Assembly (NCBI GenBank): GCA_958426425.1
Contig: CATZYY010000026.1
Location: forward strand, 1 to 21,567
Direction of reading: 5' to 3'
Length of the DNA stretch: 21,567 bases
Origin: an uncultured Oscillospiraceae bacterium
Lineage (GTDB): Bacteria; Bacillota; Clostridia; Oscillospirales; Oscillospiraceae
Positions 1-6,587 of the stretch are shown here, one piece after another. The notes beneath the pieces were generated by a model. That model was not told where the DNA came from. It worked only from the letters and a program-made list of their open reading frames with translations, and searched no databases. Position 1 is the stretch's first letter. Each line of letters begins with the position of its first letter. The position numbers were made by a program, and so were the translations under genes.

Positions 1-561
1 CTGCAATCTGGCAGCCTCTTGCTGGAGCTCATCTACTTGATCCAAGTCATTTATGATTGTATTTCTGAATTCCTCATGTGCATCAAGTTCTAACTCCTCG
101 GTGCTGTTTTTGACACTTGCCCTAATGTGTTCAATGTTGCTGGCGAGTTCTCCCAATATCAGGCCCAGCAGTCCACTGCTATTTGGGTTTGATACTTTCC
201 TATTCTTTAAACTTCTTGCTATCTCTTCTGCCTCTGCATCACCAATCACCTCCACTCCTAATCTGCGTGCATACTGTCGTGCCTCTAATGTGACACGGTT
301 GTTTGTAAATACAACTGGGGTTCCTCCTTGGTTAAAATAATGGGAACCAGCGTAAACCTCTTGAATCGGCTTCATTCCAACGGTAGTGTTCCAGAACTTG
401 CACTGAATATCGAACCTGTAACGATGTCCATCTACTGTCTTGAATGCGATAATGTCAACGCCACGATCTTCTCGGCCAGTCTGATATGCCTCAAAATTAA
501 GTGTTTGCAATGTGTCCAGAACGAGTCTTTCAAAGTCCTCACCTGTCTTGCAGTTCAACAT
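1..561 (-). CDS. Mrr-type restriction endonuclease, partial (C-terminus beyond window)
   Basis: The minus strand is open from an ATG at 561 to base 1, giving 187 codons with no stop, so the 3' end lies outside the window. A GGAGG ribosome site lies 8 bases before the ATG. I read the PD-(D/E)xK fold of the Mrr_cat family in residues 6-108. TGEDFE (6-11) matches the family's N-terminal glutamate, GVDII (34-38) supplies the metal-binding aspartate D36, and DIQCK (51-55) is the QxK half of the site (Q53, K55). A TPVVFTNN strand and a GVEVIGD segment follow, as in Mrr relatives. Residues 130-187 are acidic, helical and probably coiled-coil; their role is unknown. Such enzymes cut DNA, often modified or foreign DNA; the target here is not known. 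GC content is about 45 %, far below the rest of the window, which suggests transfer. An in-frame TAA sits about 95 bases upstream, and TTG starts in between are less likely. Confidence 0.8.
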   Translation of the reverse strand, partial: MLNCKTGEDFERLVLDTLQTLNFEAYQTGREDRGVDIIAFKTVDGHRYRFDIQCKFWNTTVGMKPIQEVYAGSHYFNQGGTPVVFTNNRVTLEARQYARRLGVEVIGDAEAEEIARSLKNRKVSNPNSSGLLGLILGELASNIEHIRASVKNSTEELELDAHEEFRNTIINDLDQVDELQQEAARLQ

Positions 562-792
562 GTGTATGTCCTCCAAAGGAATGTACTCACCTCGGATTGC
601 CGAAGTTGTACCTCCTAATACAGGCAGGATGTAGGTCAATTTAAGGCACTGTCCTTAGAAAAAGGTTAATGATCTAATGCAGTTGGTACTGTATAGAGAG
701 TGTTTTTCTTCTGCTTTTCTTCAAGACAAAAACTTTGGTTCAAATCACAAAAATGCCTCGTTAAATGTGTGCAAACATTACAAGAAAGAGAA

Positions 793-834
793 GCAGCCAT
801 GAGCATTAGGAAAATACCTGCTGCTCATGACTGC
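793..834. repeat. Imperfect inverted repeat (13-bp arms)
   Basis: Arms at 793-805 (GCAGCCATGAGCA) and 822-834 (TGCTCATGACTGC) pair over 12 of 13 positions around a 16-base loop. The sequence after the right arm is TTTATA, not a real U-tract, so terminator function is doubtful. It could be a protein-binding site or a scar at the island junction. Confidence 0.5.
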
Positions 835-921
835 TTTATAGTTAGGGACTGCTATTTCGTGAAACCGACGGACTTTTTTCCATCAACACTTAGCTTGAAC
901 AGGGACATTGACCGGATGCCG

Positions 922-950
922 TTGCAAACACATGCCATTTGGAGTATAAT
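922..950 (+). promoter_or_regulatory. Promoter of the acyltransferase-ClC pair
   Basis: TTGCAA (922-927) and a perfect TATAAT (945-950) are separated by 17 bases, and the ATG lies about 60 bases downstream. This matches a housekeeping sigma-factor promoter with a slightly weak -35. Confidence 0.6.
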
Positions 951-956
951 TACTCC
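941..956. promoter_or_regulatory. Operator-like inverted repeat over the -10 box
   Basis: GGAGTA and TACTCC are perfect 6-base inverted arms around TAAT, and they enclose the -10 hexamer. A repressor bound here would block the promoter. No candidate regulator is adjacent, so function is inferred only. Confidence 0.35.
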
Positions 957-1011
957 GTGTATGTGTACGGGCCCCAGAGCCCGCAGATTAGGAAAGAACG
1001 AGGGAGACGTT

Positions 1012-1866
1012 ATGAGACCGGATGGAACCCGGATGAAGGGTCTGTCGCCCATTGTACAGGCGCTGCCCTACATCATGCCCCGGCGCTTTGACGCCCAGAA
1101 TTGGGCCAGCGACTCAGTGGACGAGAATTTGATCAAGGCCTATATCCGCAGCAAGCGGCGGGAGGGTCGGCTGGTGACCCATATGAGCGTGCTGGTGGCA
1201 GCCTACTACAAGGCTGCCCTGGAAAACCCCAAGGTCAACTGCTTTGTCATGAACCGAAAGATCTATAAGCGCAATCACTTCTGCTTCAGCTTCGTGATTT
1301 TAAAGACCCGGGCCGACGGTACGCCGGACGAGACCACGCTGAAGATCTTCCTGGAGCCAGAGGACACGGTGTTCTCCATCAGCAGCAAGATCAAGGAGCA
1401 CATCGACCGCAACAGCGTGGCGGTCCACAATAACAATACCGATAAGTTTGCCAATTTTGCCTTTTCCGTGCCGGGACTGGCCCGGTTTGTGTTTGGACTG
1501 GCCTATCACCTGGATCTCCACGGGTTGCTGCCCCGGAAGATCATCGATCTCAGCCCCTTCCACACCAGCTTGTTCATTACCAACCTGGCCTCCATCAACA
1601 CCAGCTACATCTTCCACCACTGTTACGAGTTCGGCACCACCAGCGTCTTTGTGTGCATGGGCAAGCCGGTGCCGGACCCCATGGCGCCCCCCGGCAGCCG
1701 GAAAAAGCTGATGCCTCTGGGCGTGGTTATGGACGAGCGAATCGCCACCGGCATTGAGTACTCCCGATTTTTCGCGGCTTTCAGCCGCTATCTCAAGGAC
1801 CCGGAGTGCCTGGAGACACGGCTGGACGGCAGGGCTCAGGAACCCCTGGCGGCAGCCCAGGCCTGA
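1012..1866 (+). CDS. 2-oxoacid dehydrogenase E2-like acyltransferase-fold protein
   Basis: The protein has 284 residues from the ATG at 1012, which has AGGGAG about 6 bases ahead. The same frame is open upstream to 700, but that part has different composition and no homology I recognise. The fold is the catalytic domain of E2 / chloramphenicol acetyltransferase proteins: an internal SSKIKEHI stretch, an SLFITNL strand (186-192), a TTSVFVCMGK strand (209-218), and a C-terminal VVMDERIATG segment (238-247) followed by a helix ending in YLKDPE. No lipoyl or E1-binding domain is present. The usual HRxxDG catalytic motif reads DERIATG, so both the histidine (now E242) and the late aspartate are replaced. 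Classical acyl transfer to lipoate or CoA is therefore uncertain. The downstream ClC gene starts 13 bases after the stop, so the two are probably co-transcribed. Confidence 0.7.
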   Translation: MRPDGTRMKGLSPIVQALPYIMPRRFDAQNWASDSVDENLIKAYIRSKRREGRLVTHMSVLVAAYYKAALENPKVNCFVMNRKIYKRNHFCFSFVILKTRADGTPDETTLKIFLEPEDTVFSISSKIKEHIDRNSVAVHNNNTDKFANFAFSVPGLARFVFGLAYHLDLHGLLPRKIIDLSPFHTSLFITNLASINTSYIFHHCYEFGTTSVFVCMGKPVPDPMAPPGSRKKLMPLGVVMDERIATGIEYSRFFAAFSRYLKDPECLETRLDGRAQEPLAAAQA

Positions 1867-1879
1867 GGCGGAGGAACGT

Positions 1880-3181
1880 ATGTTGAGAGAATACGCAAAG
1901 CGACTGATGCAGTGGTTGGAGCACATCGGACTGTATGTGCGGGCCCTGGTGAAGTGGCTGCTGCTGGCGGCGGTCACCGGCTGCTGCTGCGGTGTGGTGG
2001 GAACGCTGTTTCATCTCGGCGTTCATGAGGCCACGCTGCTGCGCGAGACCTATCCCTGGCTGCTGTGGTGTCTGCCCCTGGCAGGGCTTGCCATCGTGGG
2101 CTGCTACAAACTGCTGGAAATCGAAGGACAGGGCACCAACGACATCATTGATGCTGTCCACCTGGGCAAGGAGCTGCAAATCTGGCTGCTGCCGGCCATC
2201 TTTTTCAGCACGGTGCTGACCCACCTTGGCGGCGGCTCCGCCGGACGGGAGGGTGCTGCCCTCCAGATGGGCGGCACCATCGGCTATCACACCGGCCATC
2301 TCTTCGGCCTGGATGACCGGGACATGCGCACCGCCACCATGACCGGCATGGCGGCCTTCTTCTCCGCGCTGTTCGGCACGCCTTTGACGGCCACCATCTT
2401 CGCCATTGTGGTCATCAGCATCGGCGTCATGTATCACGCGGCGCTGATTCCCTGCCTGACTGCCTCCCTGGTGGCCTACTGGATCTCCGTGGAGATGGGG
2501 GTGGAGCCCACCCGCTTTCTGGTGGAGGCGCCCGCCCTGGAGGGTTGGACGCTGCTGCGGGTGGCGGTGCTGGGCGCCGGGTGCGCCCTGGTGTCGGTGA
2601 TCTTCTGCGGTGCCGTCCACGGGGCGGAGCACCAGCTCAAGCGCCGCATTCCCAATCCCTGGCTGCGGGTGGTGATCGGTGGCTGCGCCGTCATTGCCCT
2701 GACCTACCTGTGCGGCACTACGGATTATAACGGCGCCGGCATGGAGGTCATCACCGCCGCCGTGGAGCAGGGGACTGCCCATCCGGCGGCCTTCCTGCTG
2801 AAGATCCTGTTTACCGCCGTGACGCTGGGTGCCGGCTTCAAGGGCGGCGAGGTGGTGCCCTCCTTCTTTGTGGGGGCAACCTTCGGCTGCGTGGCGGGGC
2901 CTCTGCTGGGTCTTCCGGCTGGCTTTTCCGCGGCGCTGGGGCTGGTGGCGGTGTTCTGCGCGGCGGTGAACTGCCCCATGGCCTCCATCTTTTTGTCGGT
3001 GGAACTGTTTGGGGACGGAGGTCTTCTGTACTTTGCCCTGGTTTGCGGCGTCAGCTACATGCTCTCCGGCTACAACGGGCTTTACTCCAGTCAGACCATC
3101 CTGTACTCCAAGCTGAAGGCGCAGTACATCAATGTCCATACCAACGCCCACCATGCCGGTGAGGATGATGAGATCCTCTAG
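1880..3181 (+). CDS. ClC-family chloride/anion channel or transporter
   Basis: The protein has 433 residues and about ten or more hydrophobic segments. The start is the ATG at 1880 with GGAGG at 1870-1874; longer upstream frames overlap the previous gene. ClC hallmarks are GREGAALQMG (122-131), where E124 matches the gating glutamate, and a late GGEVVPSFFVGATFG segment matching the GxFxPxLxxGA motif. The first selectivity loop, GSGIP in classical members, reads GQGTN (83-87). By alignment of the FNAPLAGILFIIEE segment of E. coli ClC with FGTPLTATIFAIVV here (165-178), the internal proton glutamate is valine 178. That suggests an uncoupled or channel-like protein, though this is inference. No C-terminal CBS domains are present. 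The ion is not settled: chloride is the default, and the fluoride branch is less likely because its usual filter residues are not seen. A strong terminator follows. Confidence 0.88.
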   Translation: MLREYAKRLMQWLEHIGLYVRALVKWLLLAAVTGCCCGVVGTLFHLGVHEATLLRETYPWLLWCLPLAGLAIVGCYKLLEIEGQGTNDIIDAVHLGKELQIWLLPAIFFSTVLTHLGGGSAGREGAALQMGGTIGYHTGHLFGLDDRDMRTATMTGMAAFFSALFGTPLTATIFAIVVISIGVMYHAALIPCLTASLVAYWISVEMGVEPTRFLVEAPALEGWTLLRVAVLGAGCALVSVIFCGAVHGAEHQLKRRIPNPWLRVVIGGCAVIALTYLCGTTDYNGAGMEVITAAVEQGTAHPAAFLLKILFTAVTLGAGFKGGEVVPSFFVGATFGCVAGPLLGLPAGFSAALGLVAVFCAAVNCPMASIFLSVELFGDGGLLYFALVCGVSYMLSGYNGLYSSQTILYSKLKAQYINVHTNAHHAGEDDEIL

Positions 3182-3192
3182 AGAATGGAAGA

Positions 3193-3227
3193 CCGGCGGA
3201 GCGCCAAAGGCGCTCCGCCGGTTTTTT
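3193..3227 (+). terminator. Intrinsic terminator after the ClC gene
   Basis: A perfect 13-bp stem (3193-3205 with 3209-3221), AAA loop and six T residues lie 11 bases after the ClC stop codon. Confidence 0.95.
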
Positions 3228-3285
3228 GTGCAAGGATGGGCTGAACGGCCCCACTGCCTCATAAGGTTGCAGGGGAGGGATGGAG

Positions 3286-3504
3286 ATGCGCCTTTGCGAC
3301 TGTGACCCGGCGGCGCTGACCACGGCGGTCAACACCCTGGCGGTGGCCATTGCCGCCCGACTGGAGGACGAGGACCTGAGCCTGACAGCGGCGCTGCTGA
3401 CCCAGCTGGGGGACACCCTGGCCACCATCGCCGCCCAGCGGGCCCGGTGCGGCGGGGAGACGCAGTCACCCACCAGCGCCCGGGAAGAAGCTGTTTTCCT
3501 CTGA
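3286..3504 (+). CDS. Small DUF6774-like protein
   Basis: This is a helical protein of about 72 residues. ATG codons at 3280 and 3286 are in frame. The GGGAGG at 3274-3279 sits 6 bases before the second, so 3286 is chosen. The central part (NTLAVAIAARL, then LTAALLTQLGDTLATIAAQRA) resembles the small DUF6774 proteins of Oscillospiraceae, in which a TQLGDTLATIA stretch is typical as I recall the family. Two N-terminal cysteines and one near residue 56 are present. There is no signal peptide or membrane segment. The function of the family is unknown. It lies alone between two hairpins and converges on the csaB fusion; no clear promoter of its own is visible. The C-terminal 15 residues look poorly conserved. 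Confidence 0.7.
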   Translation: MRLCDCDPAALTTAVNTLAVAIAARLEDEDLSLTAALLTQLGDTLATIAAQRARCGGETQSPTSAREEAVFL

Positions 3505-3587
3505 GCCGCCATGCCGCATGGAACATCAGACGGCGCGCCGCGGCAATGTCCAGGCCGCAGGTATGTTCACACCGTGGATTTCGCACA

Positions 3588-3623
3588 GAGGCCCAGGCCT
3601 GCCGTCAGGCAGGCCTGGGCCTC
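3588..3623. terminator. Perfect 16-bp hairpin between convergent genes
   Basis: Arms at 3588-3603 and 3608-3623 are perfectly complementary around GTCA. The element lies just past the stop of the leftward csaB fusion (3630) and 83 bases past the rightward DUF6774-like gene. Neither side has a run of T, so it may act as an RNA 3'-end stabiliser or weak bidirectional terminator. Confidence 0.6.
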
Positions 3624-3629
3624 CAAATG

Positions 3630-5888
3630 TCAGGGATCGGGTGCTTTTTCCGCCGGCGTTTCCGGCAGACCCAGCAGGCGCCGGGCTGCCCGGACGTTGC
3701 CCTGCTCCATCTCCTGGAGCCGGGCCACGGCCGCCGCCTGGGCGCCGGGGTCCCGGGCCTGGGCAACACAGCGATCAATCATATGCCGCAGATTTGCCTC
3801 CGTCAGATCCTCCAGATCCACAAACAGCTCCTGCCCGATGTAGCGCAGGAAGGCCGAGACTTTGGGATCATATACCACGCCTGCCAGGGGAATCCCCTGT
3901 CCGGCGGAGAAAATCAGCGCGTGGAGCCGCATGGACACCACCATCTCCATCCGGCTCAGGGCACCGATGATGGTGCCGGCGCCGCCGGCGTCGTCCAGGA
4001 AATAGTGGGGGACCGACAGCCCCCGGGCGGCCAGCTGTCCGGCGCCGGGGTCCAGATGCTTTTCCACCGCCGCGAAGACCGGAGTCAGCCCGTAGGTCCG
4101 GTAGGCGTACTCCGCCGCCGCCCCGAAGATGGGGGCCTTTTCCTCAAATCCCTTCCACCGGCGCAGAGCGAAGCACAGGTACTTTCCGTGGGGCGGGATG
4201 CCGGCGCGCAGCAGTACGCTGTCTGTCTCGTCCTCCGGCGCTTTGCGCAGGATCAGGGCCGGGTCCGCCGTCAGCAGGATCTCCGGCTTTGTGACACCCA
4301 TGGCCTGCAGCTCCGCCAGGGAGTCGGGCTCACGCAACGTGATAATGTCCACATGGCGGTTGAGGACCTTGGCGGCCAGGCGCCGGTGGCTCTCCCGGGT
4401 GACGGGGCCGATGCCGCAGCCATACATCTGCACCTTGCAGCCGGACCGCTTGGCGGCGGAGATATTGTGGAGATAGAACCACAAAGAGCGGCGGGAGGTG
4501 ACATCCTGAATCAGGCTGCCGCCGCCGTTGATATACAGCTTGGCGCTGTGCATGGCCATGAGCCACGCCGGCAGGTTGGAGCGGTGAACCGCCTGGACCC
4601 GGTAGGCGAGGCGGGTGTTCTTGGGGTCCTTGCTGAGCACAGTAATGGGCATGTCCGGGTCGATGGAGCGCATCTCCTGGAGGATGGCCTCCAAAATGGC
4701 GTCGTCTCCGGCGTTGCCACGGCCATAGGCGCCGCAGATCACCACGCCGTCCCGGGCGTGGGCGGGGCGGTGATACCGGCGCAGGACTTCCTGGTAAATG
4801 TGGAGCTGGGTGTCCACGGTGTGCTGGATGGAAAACTGGGTGGAGGCCTTCTGGTAGAGCTTTTCCCCCATTTCCCGGCGCAGGGCGTCGTTTCCTCCCA
4901 GATTCGCCAGGTGGCGGCCAAGAGTCTGCCAGTCCCCGGGTGTGAACAGATAGCCGTTGACATTCTGATCGATCAGGTAGGGAATTCCGCCCACGGCGGT
5001 GGCCACCGTGGCCAGATGGAACCGGGCGCCCTCAGTCAGGGCATAGGGGAAGGTCTCGGACAGGCTGGTTAAGGCGTTGATGTCCAAAGCGGCATAGAAG
5101 CGGTCCATGCCGCCGCTGATCCATCCGGCGAAGGTCACCTGGCGCTCCACGCCCAGCTCCGCCGCCAGGGCCTGGAGCTTTCCCCTCTCCTCGCCGTCGC
5201 CGGCGATCACCAGCCGCAGCCGGGGGCAGGCCTGGTAGGCGGCAGCAAAGCCACGTATCAGAGTGGACATGTCCTTGACCGGATTCAAGCGGGCGGCGAT
5301 GCCCACCACCACGGAGTTCTCGTCCACGTCGGCCCCCAGCTGCCGCAGGTAGGGAAGACGGTCTCCCTGATCCGGGGCGGGGGTGAAGTCCAGGCCGTTG
5401 TAGATGGCGTAGGAGCGATCCGCCGGGAAGCCCTGAGAGATCAGAAGATCCACCATAGCGTCGGACACGCCGATCCGGAAGTCCAGCCGGTGCAGTGCCC
5501 AGGCGTTGATGGTGCCGAAGACCAGGCGGCTCAGGGGACGGCCCATGTAGTCCAGCTTGTAGTCGCTGTGGACGGTGGTCACCACCGGCACTTCTGTGGT
5601 CCGGCGCAGCAGGGCACCGATCATGTTGGCACGGGAGCCGTGGCAATGGATCACATCGTATCCGCCCTGGCGGATGTAGGCGGTCAGCTGACGGCGAACC
5701 CGCAGCACGTTGTTGCCGCCGCAGATCATGGTGGGAATGCCCATGTCCCGGGCCTCCTGGGCAAAGGGGCCCTCCCGGAAGCACACCAGCTGGGCATGGA
5801 TGTGTTGATTCAAATGCTGCAGCAGACTCAGCACATGGGTCTTGGCGCCGCCGGAGTCGCCGCCGCTGATGAGGTGAATGACTTTCAT
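3630..5888 (-). CDS. csaB: GT4 glycosyltransferase fused to CsaB-type polysaccharide pyruvyl transferase
   Basis: This 752-residue protein joins two enzymes. Residues 1 to about 372 form a GT-B family 4 glycosyltransferase: GGAKTHV near the N-terminus (13-19), VTTVHSDYKLDY (103-114), IAARLNPVKD (197-206), VIAGDGEE (227-234) and an E-x7-E pair, E278 and E286, in SLSETFPYALTEG. Residues about 380-752 match the CsaB / polysaccharide pyruvyl transferase family: GAYGRGNAGDDAIL (386-399), then INGGGSLIQDVTSRRS, GCGIGPV and a C-terminal SMRLHALIFS. CsaB transfers pyruvate from phosphoenolpyruvate to a secondary cell-wall polymer, which then binds SLH-domain proteins. The protein lacks a signal peptide, so it should act in the cytoplasm. 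The fusion suggests sugar addition and pyruvylation are done together. The ATG at 5888 has AGAAAGG upstream and a good promoter at 5933-5961. Confidence 0.88.
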   Translation of the reverse strand: MKVIHLISGGDSGGAKTHVLSLLQHLNQHIHAQLVCFREGPFAQEARDMGIPTMICGGNNVLRVRRQLTAYIRQGGYDVIHCHGSRANMIGALLRRTTEVPVVTTVHSDYKLDYMGRPLSRLVFGTINAWALHRLDFRIGVSDAMVDLLISQGFPADRSYAIYNGLDFTPAPDQGDRLPYLRQLGADVDENSVVVGIAARLNPVKDMSTLIRGFAAAYQACPRLRLVIAGDGEERGKLQALAAELGVERQVTFAGWISGGMDRFYAALDINALTSLSETFPYALTEGARFHLATVATAVGGIPYLIDQNVNGYLFTPGDWQTLGRHLANLGGNDALRREMGEKLYQKASTQFSIQHTVDTQLHIYQEVLRRYHRPAHARDGVVICGAYGRGNAGDDAILEAILQEMRSIDPDMPITVLSKDPKNTRLAYRVQAVHRSNLPAWLMAMHSAKLYINGGGSLIQDVTSRRSLWFYLHNISAAKRSGCKVQMYGCGIGPVTRESHRRLAAKVLNRHVDIITLREPDSLAELQAMGVTKPEILLTADPALILRKAPEDETDSVLLRAGIPPHGKYLCFALRRWKGFEEKAPIFGAAAEYAYRTYGLTPVFAAVEKHLDPGAGQLAARGLSVPHYFLDDAGGAGTIIGALSRMEMVVSMRLHALIFSAGQGIPLAGVVYDPKVSAFLRYIGQELFVDLEDLTEANLRHMIDRCVAQARDPGAQAAAVARLQEMEQGNVRAARRLLGLPETPAEKAPDP

Positions 5889-5913
5889 GAGATGCCTTTC
5901 TTTCGTTTGGGAC

Positions 5914-5942
5914 TTGTGAAACAGCAGAAAATATTATACAAT
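5914..5942 (+). promoter_or_regulatory. Promoter of the DUF4330 gene
   Basis: TTGTGA (5914-5919) and TACAAT (5937-5942) are 17 bases apart. The -10 box overlaps that of the opposite promoter, so the two should compete for polymerase. Confidence 0.55.
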
Positions 5943-5961
5943 ACCTCTTGGAGCTTGTCCA
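5933..5961 (-). promoter_or_regulatory. Promoter of the csaB fusion
   Basis: Read on the minus strand, TGGACA (5961-5956) and TATAAT (5938-5933) are 17 bases apart, about 45 bases before the start codon. Confidence 0.7.
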
Positions 5962-5981
5962 GAAGACAGTCCGTCAAATTC

Positions 5982-6000
5982 CGGCGCGGCGCGCCGTTTT
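5982..6000 (+). promoter_or_regulatory. Leader hairpin with TTTT just before the ribosome site
   Basis: CGGCGC (5982-5987) and GCGCCG (5991-5996) pair around GGC and are followed by TTTT and then the GGAGG site at 6002. A short stem with few T residues could attenuate or shield the ribosome site; this is only a possibility. Confidence 0.3.
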
Positions 6001-6011
6001 CGGAGGATACC

Positions 6012-6518
6012 ATGGAACAAAAAGCAAAACGCATCGGAAAATTCAACATTATCGATATCATTGCCGTCATTCTCATCCTGGCGGTGGTGGCCTTTGCGGG
6101 ATGGAAGCTGCTGAACCGGGCCGGTGCGGCGGACCTGGGGGAGGACAGCCAGGTGAAGGTGACTTATGTGGTCAAGTGCGAAGGGGTTCCCGCCGAGCTG
6201 TATGAGACCTGCCAGGCCCATTTGCCCTCACCCTTAATGGCCTCCGGCGCCCTGGTGGGCGGTCAGGTTGAGAGTGTGGAGAAGGAGCCCTACTACGTGC
6301 TGGGCCCCGACGGACAGTGGGTGGAGGACCCGGATCATGTGACGCTGCTGTTCACCGCCACCACAGAGACAGCCGCAGGCGAGGTGATGACCACCAAGGT
6401 GGGCGATCAGGAGGTCCGCATCGGCAAGACCGACTACATTCTCAAGAGCGAGTATATTGAGTTTTCCGGCGGCACCATTGTGGACGTTCAGTGGGACGAG
6501 CCGGAGCCCGCGCAGTGA
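6012..6518 (+). CDS. DUF4330 family membrane-anchored protein
   Basis: The protein has 168 residues. The start is the ATG at 6012, with GGAGG at 6002-6006; the longer open frame before it only shadows the csaB gene. A positively charged N-terminus (EQKAKRIGKFN) precedes one membrane helix at about 14-34, and the remaining 130 residues should lie outside the membrane as a beta-rich domain. This layout and the FNIIDIIAVILIL opening match DUF4330, a family of unknown function. It is divergent from the csaB fusion and shares its control region, so a role at the cell envelope is plausible but unproven. A strong terminator follows immediately. Confidence 0.75.
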   Translation: MEQKAKRIGKFNIIDIIAVILILAVVAFAGWKLLNRAGAADLGEDSQVKVTYVVKCEGVPAELYETCQAHLPSPLMASGALVGGQVESVEKEPYYVLGPDGQWVEDPDHVTLLFTATTETAAGEVMTTKVGDQEVRIGKTDYILKSEYIEFSGGTIVDVQWDEPEPAQ

Positions 6519-6541
6519 GCGCGTGCACCGCATATAAGCTG

Positions 6542-6573
6542 AGAGGGACGGCCTTGGGCCGTCCCTCTTTTTT
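6542..6573 (+). terminator. Intrinsic terminator after the DUF4330 gene
   Basis: A perfect 12-bp stem (6542-6553 with 6557-6568) with a TTG loop ends in six T residues (6568-6573, the first in the stem). The hydantoinase gene converges from the other side and ends at 6588, but no T-run serves that direction. Confidence 0.93.
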
Positions 6574-6587
6574 GGCGTTGCGGGAAA

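Larger units (their letters stand above)
562..1011. other. Compositional boundary region without a convincing gene
   Basis: Between the Mrr-type gene and the acyltransferase about 450 bases hold no gene I can support. The left part is AT-rich (about 33 % GC in 661-720), and composition rises to that of the chromosome after about 960. A minus-strand frame of 46 codons (806-666) and a plus-strand in-frame extension of the downstream gene both exist, but neither has a good ribosome site or a recognisable family. Structures seen are an inverted repeat at 641-658 (TTAAGG/CCTTAG), a 13-bp imperfect stem at 793-834, and the promoter described at 922-950. I infer the edge of an inserted element but see no integrase, tRNA or duplicated target. 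Confidence 0.5.

Noticed and set aside
53..618. Two overlapping plus-strand open frames of 95 and 96 codons
   Set aside because: They lie opposite the Mrr-type gene, which has a good ribosome site and family motifs; the plus-strand frames have neither.
666..806. Minus-strand frame of 46 codons ending at 666
   Set aside because: No ribosome site, cysteine-rich composition without a known family, and it overlaps the 793-834 stem; not enough to call a gene.
700..1011. N-terminal extension of the acyltransferase frame
   Set aside because: The added residues are unlike the family and cross the composition change; the ATG at 1012 has a proper ribosome site and the promoter lies inside the extension.
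1793..3262. Long minus-strand frame opposite the ClC gene
   Set aside because: Rich in H, Q, G and R as expected of an antisense shadow of a GC-rich gene; the plus-strand frame has the ClC motifs.
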